DNA of 64,000 nt from Kitasatospora sp. NA04385 (GTDB taxonomy: Bacteria > Actinomycetota > Actinomycetes > Streptomycetales > Streptomycetaceae): assembly GCF_013364235.1 (NCBI RefSeq), contig NZ_CP054919.1, positions 2,336,810-2,400,809 of the forward strand, written 5' to 3'. The notes beneath the pieces are model-generated. The model saw nothing but the letters and a program-made list of their open reading frames with translations. It searched no databases and was not told where the DNA came from. A program made the position numbers and the translations under genes. Positions within the stretch are counted from its first letter, which is position 1. Each line of letters starts with the position of its first letter. Positions 24,764-33,274 of this stretch are shown piece by piece.

Positions 24764-24933
24764 CTGGTGCCGGGTTCAGCGGCGCTGTCCGGCCGAGCTC
24801 TACGAAACCGCCGTCAGAAAGCTTGGGACAGGGGAGAATTGGCGCACCAACGTGGCATCCATGTGGCACGGATGGGCATGACCTGGGCGGATGCCGGGCG
24901 GGTGGATCAGCCATGGCGAGCAGGGGGACCTGA

Positions 24934-26310
24934 GTGGCGACGAAACGGGATAAGTTCGTCCAGCGTCGTCGCGCCATGGGCTTCACCCAGGAAGGGCTTG
25001 CCGAAGCCCTCACCGTTGACCGCTCCACCGTGATCCGCTGGGAGCGTGGCCGGGGTGATCCCCAGCCGTTCCAGATGCCACGACTGGCTGCACTGCTCAA
25101 GGTCACCGCAGCAGAACTCGGCGATCTACTGGCTCCAGTAGCGAACGGCGAGTTGCTCCTCCCCCGGCAAGCATCAGAAAGCCCGAGCCACCCGGATGCC
25201 GGACAACCGGCGACGGTTCCGGACCTGACCGGGATCGGCTCGGCGATGACGCTCGCGGACGGTGAGGCACGGGTCGGTTGCCGAACTGCGGACGGGAGGA
25301 TCATCTTCGTGACGATGCCGCACCGCGCTCCGCTCCGCTCGGCCGCCGGCGTCGCTGGAGACGCGATGGTCTCAGGAGCGGCACATGCGCCCGCGCCTCG
25401 TTCTCAGCCGCTGCTGTCGCCCGATGTTCACCCGGTCGAGAACCTGCGGCAGCTCCGCCGGTCGCTGGTCGAATGCGACAACATGCTCGGGCCGCGCCAA
25501 GTGGTGGCAACCGCTCAGGAACACGTCCGGCTGATCCAGCAGCTCCGGCGTGAAGCCTCCGGCCGAGACCGACTCGACCTGATGCAGGTCCAGGCCGAAT
25601 ACGCCGAGTTCTGTAGCTGGCTGTTCCAGGACAGTGGTGATCACCGCGCCGCCCAGTACTGGGCCGACCGGGCCGTCGACTGGTCCACCGCCGCGGGGGA
25701 TCACGACCTCACCGTCTACATCACGGCCCGCAAGGCACAGCTGGCCGGCGACATGCGGGAAGCGCTCGATGCCGTCGATCTGGCCGAAGCAGCTCAACGG
25801 ATCGCGCCTTCCCGGAGTCGGCTGACGGCCCTCGGGGCGATCTACGGCGCGCACGGATATGCCCTGCTCGGCGACGAGTCGGCCTGTCAGCGGGCATACG
25901 ACGAAGCCTTGGAGCTCGTCAGTCTGCCGAGCGACTTCGAAGCAAAGCGTGGGCACTGGCTCGATGCGGCCTACGCCGAAGCCCAGCGGGCCCGCTCCTG
26001 GGCCGTGCTGGGCCAATACGATGCCGCCGTGACCGGCTTCGACCAGGCGATTCGGGCACTTCCGGCCTCGTTCCGCCGGGACCGCGGGGTCTACCTGGCT
26101 CGATCTGCTGGGGCCCAGCTTCACGCCGTCGGCCCCGAACAGGCAGCCGCCACCGCATCTGATGCCCTGTCAATTGCGTCCAGCACCGGATCGGCCCGAA
26201 TCTTCGCTGAACTCGCCTCACTGGATGGCAAGTTGCAGCCCTGGTCCACGGTGGCAGAGGTAGCACGGTTCCGCGAAGCCCTCGACAGCGTGATGCTTCA
26301 TGAAGTGTGA
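24934..26310 (+). CDS. XRE regulator with TPR-like sensor domain
   Basis: The 458-aa protein has an N-terminal XRE helix-turn-helix (MGFTQEGLAEALTVDRSTVI, residues ~13-32, then RWERGRGDPQP). A linker and a long helical region follow, with TPR-like helices such as YAEAQRARSWAVLGQYDAAV. Such HTH-TPR proteins in actinobacteria often regulate specialised metabolism and respond to peptides or small molecules. GTG 24934 follows GGGGGAC. It is divergent from the peptide/oxygenase operon and 48 bp upstream of a reductase gene, so it is the likely regulator of both. Confidence 0.85.
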   Translation: MATKRDKFVQRRRAMGFTQEGLAEALTVDRSTVIRWERGRGDPQPFQMPRLAALLKVTAAELGDLLAPVANGELLLPRQASESPSHPDAGQPATVPDLTGIGSAMTLADGEARVGCRTADGRIIFVTMPHRAPLRSAAGVAGDAMVSGAAHAPAPRSQPLLSPDVHPVENLRQLRRSLVECDNMLGPRQVVATAQEHVRLIQQLRREASGRDRLDLMQVQAEYAEFCSWLFQDSGDHRAAQYWADRAVDWSTAAGDHDLTVYITARKAQLAGDMREALDAVDLAEAAQRIAPSRSRLTALGAIYGAHGYALLGDESACQRAYDEALELVSLPSDFEAKRGHWLDAAYAEAQRARSWAVLGQYDAAVTGFDQAIRALPASFRRDRGVYLARSAGAQLHAVGPEQAAATASDALSIASSTGSARIFAELASLDGKLQPWSTVAEVARFREALDSVMLHEV

Positions 26311-26358
26311 TCATCCTGGCGGCATCCGCACCGCCCACCTTGCGAGAACGGAGCCCCG

Positions 26359-27042
26359 ATGGCTGAGCGCCCCTTCGTCCTGCTGAGCGTCGCCACCTCT
26401 GTGGACGGGTACATCGACGACACCTCGCCGCAGCGACTGCTGCTGTCGAACGCGGACGACTTCGACCGGGTGGACCAGGTGCGAGCCGAGTCGGACGCCA
26501 TCCTCATCGGCGGCAATACCCTGCGCAGCGACAACCCCCGTCTCCTGGTCAACAGCGACGACCGCCGGGCCGCTCGGGTGGCGGCCGGCAGGCCGGAGTA
26601 TCCGCTCAAGGTCACCGTCACGGCCAGCGGCGACCTGGACCGTGAACTGAAGTTCTGGCACTTCGGCGGCAAGAAGGTGGTCTACACGACCGACGCCGGG
26701 GCACTGAAGCTACGCGACACCTTGGACGGCCTGGCGGACGTGGTGAGCACCGGCGACACAGTGGACTTCGGCCTGATGCTCGAAGACCTGGCAACACGCG
26801 GTGTGCAGCGGCTCATGGTCGAAGGCGGCGGCCAGATCCACACCCAGTTCCTCAGCCTCGGCCTGGCCGACGAAATCCACCTGGCCGTGGCACCGCTGCT
26901 GGTGGGCGAGCCCGGCGCACCGCGCTTCGTCCACCCGGCCGAGTTCCCAGGCGGCAGTACCCGCCGGATGAAACTGCTGGGCGCCGGGACAGTGGGCGAC
27001 GTGGTGCTCCTGCGCTACGCCCCGAAGGAAACCGGGGCATGA
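26359..27042 (+). CDS. RibD C-terminal-type (dihydrofolate reductase-like) reductase
   Basis: The 227-aa protein is the reductase domain alone. It opens VLLSVATSVDGYIDD and contains AILIGGNTLRSDNP and a Gly-rich VEGGGQIHTQF, all typical of RibD_C enzymes that reduce with NADPH. The usual substrate of the family is a ribosyl-pyrimidine in riboflavin synthesis, but stand-alone copies in gene clusters reduce other things. It follows the XRE-TPR gene by 48 bp on the same strand. Because that regulator faces the candidate RiPP operon, this enzyme may be part of the same pathway. Confidence 0.85.
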   Translation: MAERPFVLLSVATSVDGYIDDTSPQRLLLSNADDFDRVDQVRAESDAILIGGNTLRSDNPRLLVNSDDRRAARVAAGRPEYPLKVTVTASGDLDRELKFWHFGGKKVVYTTDAGALKLRDTLDGLADVVSTGDTVDFGLMLEDLATRGVQRLMVEGGGQIHTQFLSLGLADEIHLAVAPLLVGEPGAPRFVHPAEFPGGSTRRMKLLGAGTVGDVVLLRYAPKETGA

Positions 27043-27141
27043 CTCACAGGCCGACACCGGGCCGGGAATCATCGCCGCCACCAAGGCCGAGGGCGGCCGT
27101 GTCCTGGCGGCTCGGCACCGAGTGACAGTGCTCACTGTTAC

Positions 27142-27179
27142 GGGGCCGGCCCCCGGAACCGAAGCTCCGGACCGGCCCC
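27142..27179 (+). terminator. Terminator hairpin after reductase gene
   Basis: GGGGCCGG (27142-27149) pairs with CCGGCCCC (27172-27179), with an inner CCGGA/TCCGG pairing. It separates the reductase from the convergent monooxygenase gene. Confidence 0.6.
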
Positions 27180-27198
27180 TGCTCCCCCCGCTACGCCC

Positions 27199-27519
27199 TC
27201 ACGCCTTCGGGCCCGTCTGCTGCACGACCTCGAACGACCACACCTGGGAGCCGCTGGCCGCCGGACGCGGACGCTCGCCCCCGCCCCCGCCCTGGTGCGC
27301 GGCCTTCATCGGGCCCTCCATCCACGCCTGGAACGACTCCTCGTCGCGCCACCGCGTGTACACCAGGTACTGGTCCGTCCCCTCCACCGGCCGCAGCAGC
27401 TCGAACCACTCGAACCCGTCCGACCCCTCCACCGCACCGGCCCGCGAGGCGAACCGCTGCTCCAGCACCTCCCGCTGCTCAGCGGGAACCGTCAGCACGT
27501 TGATCTTCACTACGCTCAT
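27199..27519 (-). CDS. ABM-fold monooxygenase (heme-degrading-like)
   Basis: The 106-aa protein has the ferredoxin-like antibiotic biosynthesis monooxygenase fold: VVKINVLTVPAEQREVLEQR, FEWFELLRPVEGTDQYLVYT and WRDEESFQAWM. Family members oxidise polyketides or degrade heme (MhuD/IsdG), but no catalytic residue here decides between them. ATG 27519 was chosen over 27528 because GGATGG gives better spacing. It lies 20 bp after the stop of the DUF397-like gene on the same strand. Confidence 0.8.
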   Translation of the reverse strand: MSVVKINVLTVPAEQREVLEQRFASRAGAVEGSDGFEWFELLRPVEGTDQYLVYTRWRDEESFQAWMEGPMKAAHQGGGGGERPRPAASGSQVWSFEVVQQTGPKA

Positions 27520-27539
27520 GCCGTCCATCCTGCATCACC

Positions 27540-27788
27540 TCACGCCCGCCGCCGCCCCGACGGCAGCAGGTGGTCGAAGTCCCCGCCCAGCAGCATCTCC
27601 CGCAGCCGGGCGAACTCGGCCCGGGTGGCGAACACCACGGCGTTCGGCTGCTCCACGTGCGCGATCGCCACGCCGTCCCGGCCCGACTCGGCCAGCACGA
27701 TGCCGCGCACCTCGCCGTCCCCGTCCACCTCCGTCGCCTCCCAGTGCAGCCCGAACACACCGGTGGGGTAGAACTCGACCACGCTCAT
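27540..27788 (-). CDS. Small DUF397-like protein
   Basis: The 82-aa product contains NAVVFATRAEFARLREMLLG and ends GDFDHLLPSGRRRA. This resembles the C-terminal block of DUF397 proteins, though the N-terminal WxKSSxS signature is absent. The ATG at 27788 follows GAGGAG and overlaps the stop of the upstream small gene (ATGA). The role is unknown. DUF397 proteins usually accompany XRE regulators, one of which is encoded 530 bp away. Confidence 0.65.
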   Translation of the reverse strand: MSVVEFYPTGVFGLHWEATEVDGDGEVRGIVLAESGRDGVAIAHVEQPNAVVFATRAEFARLREMLLGGDFDHLLPSGRRRA

Positions 27789-28084
27789 CGCCACTCCTCG
27801 CTCACCGTCGGCGCTCCGCCGACCTCCAACCACAGGTAGGCCCGGCGCTCCGTCTTCCGGTGCCCGAACCGGTCCCCCCGCCCCAGCACCCCGAGGACGG
27901 CCAGCGCCAGCGCCTCGTCGTGCCGCCCCCGCACCCGCACCGAGACCTTCACCGCCCCGCCGCACGTCCACGTCACCGAGGGCCGCTCCCCCGTCAACGC
28001 GTACAGCTCCCGGGCGTGCCCCCTGGCCGCCGCCCGCTCGGCATGGCCCCTCACCGTCGCATCCACCTCTTGCCCCGCTCTCAC
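27785..28084 (-). CDS. Hypothetical 99-aa protein
   Basis: The frame reads VRAGQEVDATVRGHAER..., then TWTCGGAVKVSVRVRGRHDE and WLEVGGAPTVSEEWR. GTG 28084 was chosen because GGAAAG lies about 10 bases upstream. A TTG at 28108 and later GTG codons are alternatives. Its stop overlaps the start of the next gene by four bases, which supports it being real. I do not recognise the family. Confidence 0.6.
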   Translation of the reverse strand: MRAGQEVDATVRGHAERAAARGHARELYALTGERPSVTWTCGGAVKVSVRVRGRHDEALALAVLGVLGRGDRFGHRKTERRAYLWLEVGGAPTVSEEWR

Positions 28085-28318
28085 CGTTCGTCCGCTTTCC
28101 GACCTCAACTATCGGCCGACGGAGGCACGGTGGCGAGGATTCGACGTATGACAGAACCCCATGTCACCTGCGGCGATGCACCCACGGGCACTCCGGTACC
28201 GCACCGCCCTTCCCCTGCGGGTGAATTGTAGCTTTGCGTCACCAAGTGCCGACCCACAGCAGTACGGTGACCTCTGGTCAGGCTCTGGCCGTACCTATGT
28301 CACCTGGGGAGATGCGCG

Positions 28319-29389
28319 ATGGGGCGTAACAAGGACACGGGCACGCACGAATCCGCCTACTGCTCACCGGACTTCTTCGCCTCGGAACTCGTCCGGGCCC
28401 GCGAGAAGGCCGGCCTCTCCCAGGGCGACCTGGCCAACCTGGTCCACTGCGACCGCTCCCTGATCAGCCGCATCGAGGCCGCCGAACGGGTGCCCCAACA
28501 GGACTTCGTCCGGGCCTGCGACAAGCTGCTGAACATGGACGGCTTCCTGCTGCGGATCTGGGAACGCGTCCCGTGGCGCCAGGGGGTCGAACATCCCGAC
28601 TGGTTCCGGCGGTTCGCGGAGATGGAAGCTCGGGCCAGCATGGTGCGCGACTACCAGGTATCGCGAGTCGCCGGGCTGCTACAAACCCCGGAGTACGCCA
28701 GGGCAGTGCTGGCCCAGGGTGACGCAGCGGGCAACGAGCAGCTGATCGACGAACGCGTGGTGACGCGCATGAACCGACAGAGCCGGTTCTTCGAGGCCGA
28801 CGAGGACGGGCCGCTCCTGATCGTCGTCCTGCACGAGGCGGCGATCCGCACCATGGTCGGCGGCCCCGCAGTAATGGCCCGACAGCTGGAACGGCTGCTG
28901 GAGGTAACGCGCCGCCCGAACATCCTGCTCCAGATCGCCCCCTTCGACATGGGCGAGCACACTCCCTCCAGCGTGTCGCAGACTCTGGTCACACTGCCCG
29001 ACGGCCAGGAGTGCGTCTACTCGGAGAGCCTCAACAGTGGGCACTTCATCAGCGAAAACGCCGAGATCACCCGCCACGCCCGACGCTATGATCGGCTCCG
29101 AGTCAACGCCCTGTCAGCACCGGCCTCCGCCCAGCTGATCCGCAGCATCTTGGAAGGACTGTTGAACATGCTTCCCCAGGTCGACCTGGCCACCGCCTCG
29201 TGGTCCAAGAGCAGTTACAGCGGCGAGAACGGCGGGAACTGCGTCGAGACCTCCCACACCTTCGCCACCACCGCCGGCATCGTCCCGGTCCGCGACAGCA
29301 AGGACCCCGAAGGCCCCGCCCTCCTCTTCCCCACCACCACCTGGCAGACCTTCCTCACCAGCCTCAAGAGCGGTGACATCTCCGCCTGA
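28319..29389 (+). CDS. XRE-DUF5753 regulator fused to DUF397
   Basis: Residues 1-75 form an XRE helix-turn-helix (KAGLSQGDLANLVHCDRSLI). Residues ~90-280 are a DUF5753 sensor (RVAGLLQTPEYARAVL, LEVTRRPNILLQIAPF). From Met284 the frame continues without a stop into a complete DUF397 domain (ASWSKSSYSGENGGNCVE ... DGDI-type end SGDISA). Normally these are two adjacent genes. A GGAAGGA ribosome-binding site lies 8 bases before ATG 29168 (Met284), and an out-of-frame TGA (29163-29165) just precedes it. This suggests recent fusion by a frameshift, and the DUF397 part may also be made alone. ATG 28319 follows GGGGAGA. Confidence 0.88.
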   Translation: MGRNKDTGTHESAYCSPDFFASELVRAREKAGLSQGDLANLVHCDRSLISRIEAAERVPQQDFVRACDKLLNMDGFLLRIWERVPWRQGVEHPDWFRRFAEMEARASMVRDYQVSRVAGLLQTPEYARAVLAQGDAAGNEQLIDERVVTRMNRQSRFFEADEDGPLLIVVLHEAAIRTMVGGPAVMARQLERLLEVTRRPNILLQIAPFDMGEHTPSSVSQTLVTLPDGQECVYSESLNSGHFISENAEITRHARRYDRLRVNALSAPASAQLIRSILEGLLNMLPQVDLATASWSKSSYSGENGGNCVETSHTFATTAGIVPVRDSKDPEGPALLFPTTTWQTFLTSLKSGDISA

Positions 29390-29484
29390 CACTCCCTCAC
29401 CCACCAGCTCCCCCGAGCCGAGGCCCCACGCGGTTTCGGCTCGGCGCCGTTTGCCCCTCCGCCCCGGCGGAAAGGCTGCGGGAC

Positions 29485-29706
29485 ATGACTCCTCAGGTCG
29501 ACCTCTCCACCGCCGCGTGGTCCAAGAGCAGCCACAGTGGCGAGAACGGCGGCAACTGCGTCGAGACCTCCCGCACCTTCGCCACCACCACCGGCATCGT
29601 CCCGGTCCGCGACAGCAAGGACCCCGAAGGCCCCGCCCTCCTCTTCCCCACCACCACCTGGCAGACCTTCCTCACCAGCCTCAAGACGGGTGACATCCCC
29701 ACCTGA
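29485..29706 (+). CDS. DUF397 protein, second tandem copy
   Basis: The 73-aa protein is almost identical to the C-terminal domain of the preceding fused regulator: AAWSKSSHSGENGGNCVETS, GIVPVRDSKDPEGPALLF and TWQTFLTSLKTGD. It starts at ATG 29485, shortly after GGCGGAAAGG. Such proteins are encoded next to XRE-DUF5753 regulators and are thought to partner or modulate them. The near-identity at DNA level (about 29175-29389 against 29492-29706) shows a recent tandem duplication. Confidence 0.85.
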   Translation: MTPQVDLSTAAWSKSSHSGENGGNCVETSRTFATTTGIVPVRDSKDPEGPALLFPTTTWQTFLTSLKTGDIPT

Positions 29707-29746
29707 CACCCCGCACCCCGTACCCCCACCGCCCCGGCCCGTACGG

Positions 29747-29932
29747 CTACCACACGACCGCCCTGGTCGGTGACCGCCGGATACGCTCCTTGTAGAGCCC
29801 GGCGTCGTGGCTGACGGGCCGCCCGCCCCTGCTGCCGTTCTTCTCGGCGGCCTGCTCCAGATCGGCGAGCGTGTCGGGGCCTAGCCTGCTGCGCGAGCAG
29901 ATCCTGCGGTTCGAGGCCGGCGAGCTTCTCAC
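29747..29932 (-). pseudogene. Possible recombinase remnant
   Basis: A 61-codon minus-strand frame contains LADLEQAAEKNGSRGGRPVS. This resembles the ARGRxGGRP segment found near the C-terminal end of resolvase-type serine recombinases. There is no ribosome-binding site, no catalytic domain and no neighbouring transposon end. It could be chance. Confidence 0.25.
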
Positions 29933-29945
29933 CCCGGGGGCGGGG

Positions 29946-30845
29946 TCAGCCGAGGTCGGCGTACCAGATCCGGCTCGGCGGCTCGCTTTCCTCGACGCGG
30001 TCGCTGAACCGCTTCGGCTTGCCGGGTCGCAGGGCGGGCTTCAGCAGCCGCCAGGTGCGCTCGATCCACTCGTCGGTGAAGCCGCTGAACTCGGGCGTCA
30101 CCTGGAGCAGCACGGCGCCGTCCGGCAGTTCCTCCACCTGGTACGGGTCGGCCGCGGCGAACGCCGCGACGCCACCGAGGTCCCGGGCGATCTCGCGCGG
30201 GACGACCATCAGCCACTCGTACCCCCGCAGCAGCCGTCGCGACTGCGGCAGCGTCATCGAGGGCAGCGGCGGGCCGACCCGCTCCTCGTGCTCGGTGCGC
30301 CCGATCGCACGGGCGTAGCCGATCTGCGCGTAGGACGGGTCGACCTCGCGGGCGAAGTCCCGCAGCAGCTCCCGCCAGAGGGCCTGTTCGGCTGGACCGA
30401 AGCGGTCCACCGGGGCTTCGGCGGAGAGCTGGATCCACTCCGTGCTCATGTCGTTCCGGGCGACGCCCATCCGCAGCAGCTGCTTGCCCGGCATGCCGGT
30501 CCCGTCCAGGCGGTAGAGCGCGAGCTCGGCCAACTGCACGTCCCCGGCAAGCCATTCGTGCAGGTGCGGGAGGTTCTTGCGGGTGAGGACCTTGCTCCTG
30601 TGGGTGATCCGGCCGGTGGCCCGGTTGACCGTGTCCGTGTTCACGAAGCCCCACAGGGCTCCGGGCGGGCCGCACGGCACGGCCTTCTTGAGCGAGTCCT
30701 CGGGCAGGCCGGTGCTGTCCAGGAGCGCCCGGAGGGTGGTGCCCTCCAGGCGCTCCGCGCCCTCGACCAGCCATCGCCGGGCGAGATCGGTCAGCGCCTC
30801 GGCGCCGCGATACTCGCTGTCGATCTCGCATCGGATGGTGTGCAT
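29946..30845 (-). CDS. Hypothetical 299-aa protein
   Basis: ATG 30845 follows AAGGA at good spacing. The protein begins MHTIRCEIDSEYRGAEALTD. It has no signal peptide or membrane helix and contains RRLLRGYEWLMVVPREIARD, VLLQVTPEFSGFTDEWIERT and a final IWYADLG. The GYEWL...VPREIA pattern recalls the DUF3396/type VI immunity group of polymorphic-toxin immunity proteins, but I am not sure. No toxin gene was seen nearby. It is an accessory gene between the DUF397 repeat and another unrecognised gene. Confidence 0.65.
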   Translation of the reverse strand: MHTIRCEIDSEYRGAEALTDLARRWLVEGAERLEGTTLRALLDSTGLPEDSLKKAVPCGPPGALWGFVNTDTVNRATGRITHRSKVLTRKNLPHLHEWLAGDVQLAELALYRLDGTGMPGKQLLRMGVARNDMSTEWIQLSAEAPVDRFGPAEQALWRELLRDFAREVDPSYAQIGYARAIGRTEHEERVGPPLPSMTLPQSRRLLRGYEWLMVVPREIARDLGGVAAFAAADPYQVEELPDGAVLLQVTPEFSGFTDEWIERTWRLLKPALRPGKPKRFSDRVEESEPPSRIWYADLG

Positions 30846-31077
30846 GGGCGTTCCTTCGCTCCTTCTCGAACCGTTCGAACCGGGCCGCGCGCCGACGGAG
30901 CCTATGCCAGGACGACGACGAAGCCGATGACGGTACCCACCACCGAGGTCTCGACGGTCTGCCGCTGTTGCTGCACCGCCGGCGAGCGCAAGTGCCGCAC
31001 CGGGCAACGTTTTGCCCTGGCCGACAGTCGGCTGGCCTCGTAGGCTGCATGGCGGTTCGCGTATGCAGGGGGGCGCT

Positions 31078-31623
31078 GTGGCAGTCGTGTTCACGCTGGT
31101 GGTCAACTTCGGGGACGACCTTGAGTCCGCGCGGGGAGCCGCCGCAACCGCAGCGGGATGGCCACCACTCAAGGCCGGACACCATCGCATCCCGCTGCAT
31201 CCCGCGACGATCACCTCGGAATCCCCGGAGTACGCGGAGTCCCCGGCGTACGCGCAGCTTTCCGTCCTGCCGGTTGCGGTGGGTTTCGGCGCGGCCCCGG
31301 ACAGGCCGTTGCCGCGGATCGGGCTGACATCGGAAGAGCTCACCGAGCTGGGCCACGGCCTCTATGACCTTCTCGCGAAGTTCGATGGGTACCAGGCGGC
31401 CATGGTCGGATGGGACCCGGACTCGCTGGTCGACACGACGTATCTGCGCACGGATCTGACGGACGAACTCGCGAACGGATCCCCTGGCGGCCTGGTGGTG
31501 TCGGAGTCGCTCCACCGCGATCTCGGGATGGGACGCCACTTCGCCCCGTTCGCTCCCGGCTTCGTGTGGATTCCGTGGCAGGGCGTGAAGCCCTCCACCC
31601 TCACCGTCGACAGGCCCTCGTAG
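31078..31623 (+). CDS. Hypothetical 181-aa protein
   Basis: The frame starts VAVVFTLVVNFGDDLESARG and continues with AYAQLSVLPVAVGFGAAPD, ELTELGHGLYDLLAKFDGY and FVWIPWQGVKPSTLTVDRPS. GTG 31078 follows AGGGGGG closely, and ATG 31063 is an alternative start. It has no signal peptide. I do not recognise the family. Together with the divergent 299-aa gene it may be an accessory pair of the island. Confidence 0.6.
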   Translation: MAVVFTLVVNFGDDLESARGAAATAAGWPPLKAGHHRIPLHPATITSESPEYAESPAYAQLSVLPVAVGFGAAPDRPLPRIGLTSEELTELGHGLYDLLAKFDGYQAAMVGWDPDSLVDTTYLRTDLTDELANGSPGGLVVSESLHRDLGMGRHFAPFAPGFVWIPWQGVKPSTLTVDRPS

Positions 31624-31829
31624 CTGATGCCGTCGACCGCCCCCTCGGCGACCGCTCCCTCGATCGATCTCCCGGACCTGCACCCGTTCAGCCACGTGAT
31701 CGGCCCTGCGGATGCACCCAGCCCGCCCCGCGTGCTGCTCGCGGAGGTGAGGGCCTCGGGTGGGAATCGGACGACGCCTGGTCCCGCAACCGCCGTGAAC
31801 AGTCCGCCCGGGGCAAGCGGTTCGAACGG

Positions 31830-31976
31830 GTGAGCACCGATTTCCCACAGGCCCGAATCGCTCTCGGTCTGCGGCTGCGCGCCCAGCGCACCACCCGCCC
31901 GGGCAGCCGCGCCTACCTCTCCGCACCCTGGCCCGCCGACGGCGTCGCGTCCACCACGTCCCTGTCCCCGGAGTAA
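31830..31976 (+). pseudogene. Small reading frame, gene remnant
   Basis: A 48-codon frame (GTG 31830, MSTDFPQARIALGLRLRAQR...) lies in the otherwise empty interval 31624-32173. Its middle, 31869-31904, repeats 33539-33574 with one mismatch. It looks like a scrambled fragment rather than an active gene. Confidence 0.35.
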
Positions 31977-32018
31977 CTCGGCGGCTGGACGGCCGTGTTC
32001 GCCCGCGGGCTCCGCCTC

Positions 32019-32111
32019 CCGGGCGTCGAACGCTTCGGCCTGTCCGTCGGCCCGGAGGGCCGCACCGCCTGGCTGGACGCCCCCGGCCGTCCGGTCAGGA
32101 CGCGCGGGTGA
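32019..32111 (+). pseudogene. 3' end of a deleted gene, copy A
   Basis: The frame PGVERFGLSVGPEGRTAWLD...PVRTRG ends at TGA 32109-32111. Its first 44 bp recur at 33568-33611 with two mismatches. The upstream part of the gene is missing. In copy A, 114 bp separate two blocks that are contiguous in the copy near 33.57 kb. Confidence 0.5.
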
Positions 32112-32157
32112 GGGCCCCGACGAGGCAGCCGGAGGCGGCGGTGGAGGTGACGGCGCG
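32081..32157. repeat. 77-bp direct repeat, copy A
   Basis: Matches 34370-34446 with two differences. It includes a truncated minus-strand end of a DUF1772 gene (last ~18 codons), whose intact version is at 34384-34869. Confidence 0.9.
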
Positions 32158-32173
32158 TAGGAGCCGATCGCCC

Positions 32174-33274
32174 CTACGAGTTCTGGATCGCGTTCACCAG
32201 GCCGGCGATCAGATTCGCCCGCCCGGCCATGGCGTCGACCACCAGGTATTCGTGGTCCGCGTGCGCCCCGCCGCCGACCGCGCCCAGGCCGTCGAGTGTC
32301 GGCACGCCGAGAGCGGCCGTGAAGTTGCCGTCGCTCCCGCCCCCGACCACCCGGCCTTCGAGGCCGGGGAGGAGCAGCCGCGCCGCCGCGAAGAGCCCGG
32401 CCGAGGCGGTCTCCGGCATCGGGGGGCGGGTGACGGCCCCTCGGACCAGGATCTCCGTGCCGTCGAGGTGCGGGACCAGGGAGGCGAATGCGGACTCGAT
32501 GCGGTCCTTCTCGTCGGACGACGCGACGCGGACGTCGACGAGGATCGTCGCCTCGGCGGGAACGACGTTGTCCGCCGTGCCCGCCGACGCGACGGTGGGG
32601 ACGACGGTCGTGCCGAGGTCGGGGCGTCCGAACGCCGCGATGTCCAGCACCTGGTGAGCCGCCTCGATCAGGGCGTTGACACCGGCTTCGGGTTCGAGGC
32701 CGGCGTGCGAAGCCCGGCCCGTGACGGTGACCTCGAACGTGCCGCACCCCTTGCGCCCCGTCTTCACGGCCCCGCCCTCGGCCGCGCCCTCGACGACGAG
32801 CACCGCGCCGCAGGCGAGGGCCCGCTCCTCGATGAGGGCCCTCGAGGCACCGGAGCCGACCTCCTCGTCGGCGGTCACCAGGATTTCCACGCCCGACCGG
32901 TCGTCGAGCAGCGCCACCCCGTGAACGGCCTGCACGAGACCGCCCAGCATGTCGAAGACCCCGGGGCCGGTGGCGTGCCCGTCCCGCACGGTAAACGGTC
33001 GGCGTTCGAGGGTGCCGAGCGGGAACACCGTGTCGTGGTGGCCGAGGATCAGCACCTTGGGGTCCCCGCCGGCGGACCACCGGACGTGCGGCCCGGCGCC
33101 GGTCCCGACGAAGACGGCCTTCCCGCCCAGACGGTTCTCGATGACACCGGCGACGGCCTCGGCCGACGCCGTCAGGGCATCGACGTCACGCGACGGGGAC
33201 TCGACCTCGACGAGCACCCTCAAGTCCTCGATCATCGCGTCAACACTCACCGGGCCGGCCTCGTACATGGTCAT
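32174..33274 (-). CDS. M20-family metallopeptidase (carboxypeptidase G2-like)
   Basis: The 366-aa enzyme has the M20 di-zinc motifs: LGHHDTVFPLGT (His and the catalytic-loop Asp), GPGVFDMLGG (bridging Asp), DEEVGS (catalytic Glu and a zinc ligand) and the C-terminal HADHEY histidine. An insert of ~110 residues (GCGTFEVTVTGRASHAGLEP) is the dimerisation domain. It should remove C-terminal amino acids, especially Glu, from N-acyl or peptide substrates, most likely in the cytoplasm. The start may be leaderless: a TACTGT -10-like box is 7 bases before ATG 33274. It stands alone among gene remnants. Confidence 0.9.
   Translation of the reverse strand: MTMYEAGPVSVDAMIEDLRVLVEVESPSRDVDALTASAEAVAGVIENRLGGKAVFVGTGAGPHVRWSAGGDPKVLILGHHDTVFPLGTLERRPFTVRDGHATGPGVFDMLGGLVQAVHGVALLDDRSGVEILVTADEEVGSGASRALIEERALACGAVLVVEGAAEGGAVKTGRKGCGTFEVTVTGRASHAGLEPEAGVNALIEAAHQVLDIAAFGRPDLGTTVVPTVASAGTADNVVPAEATILVDVRVASSDEKDRIESAFASLVPHLDGTEILVRGAVTRPPMPETASAGLFAAARLLLPGLEGRVVGGGSDGNFTAALGVPTLDGLGAVGGGAHADHEYLVVDAMAGRANLIAGLVNAIQNS

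Noticed and set aside
29747..29932. Intact recombinase or mobile element
   Set aside because: Only a GGRP-like tail is visible, with no catalytic serine domain or terminal repeats. It is kept as a low-confidence remnant only.
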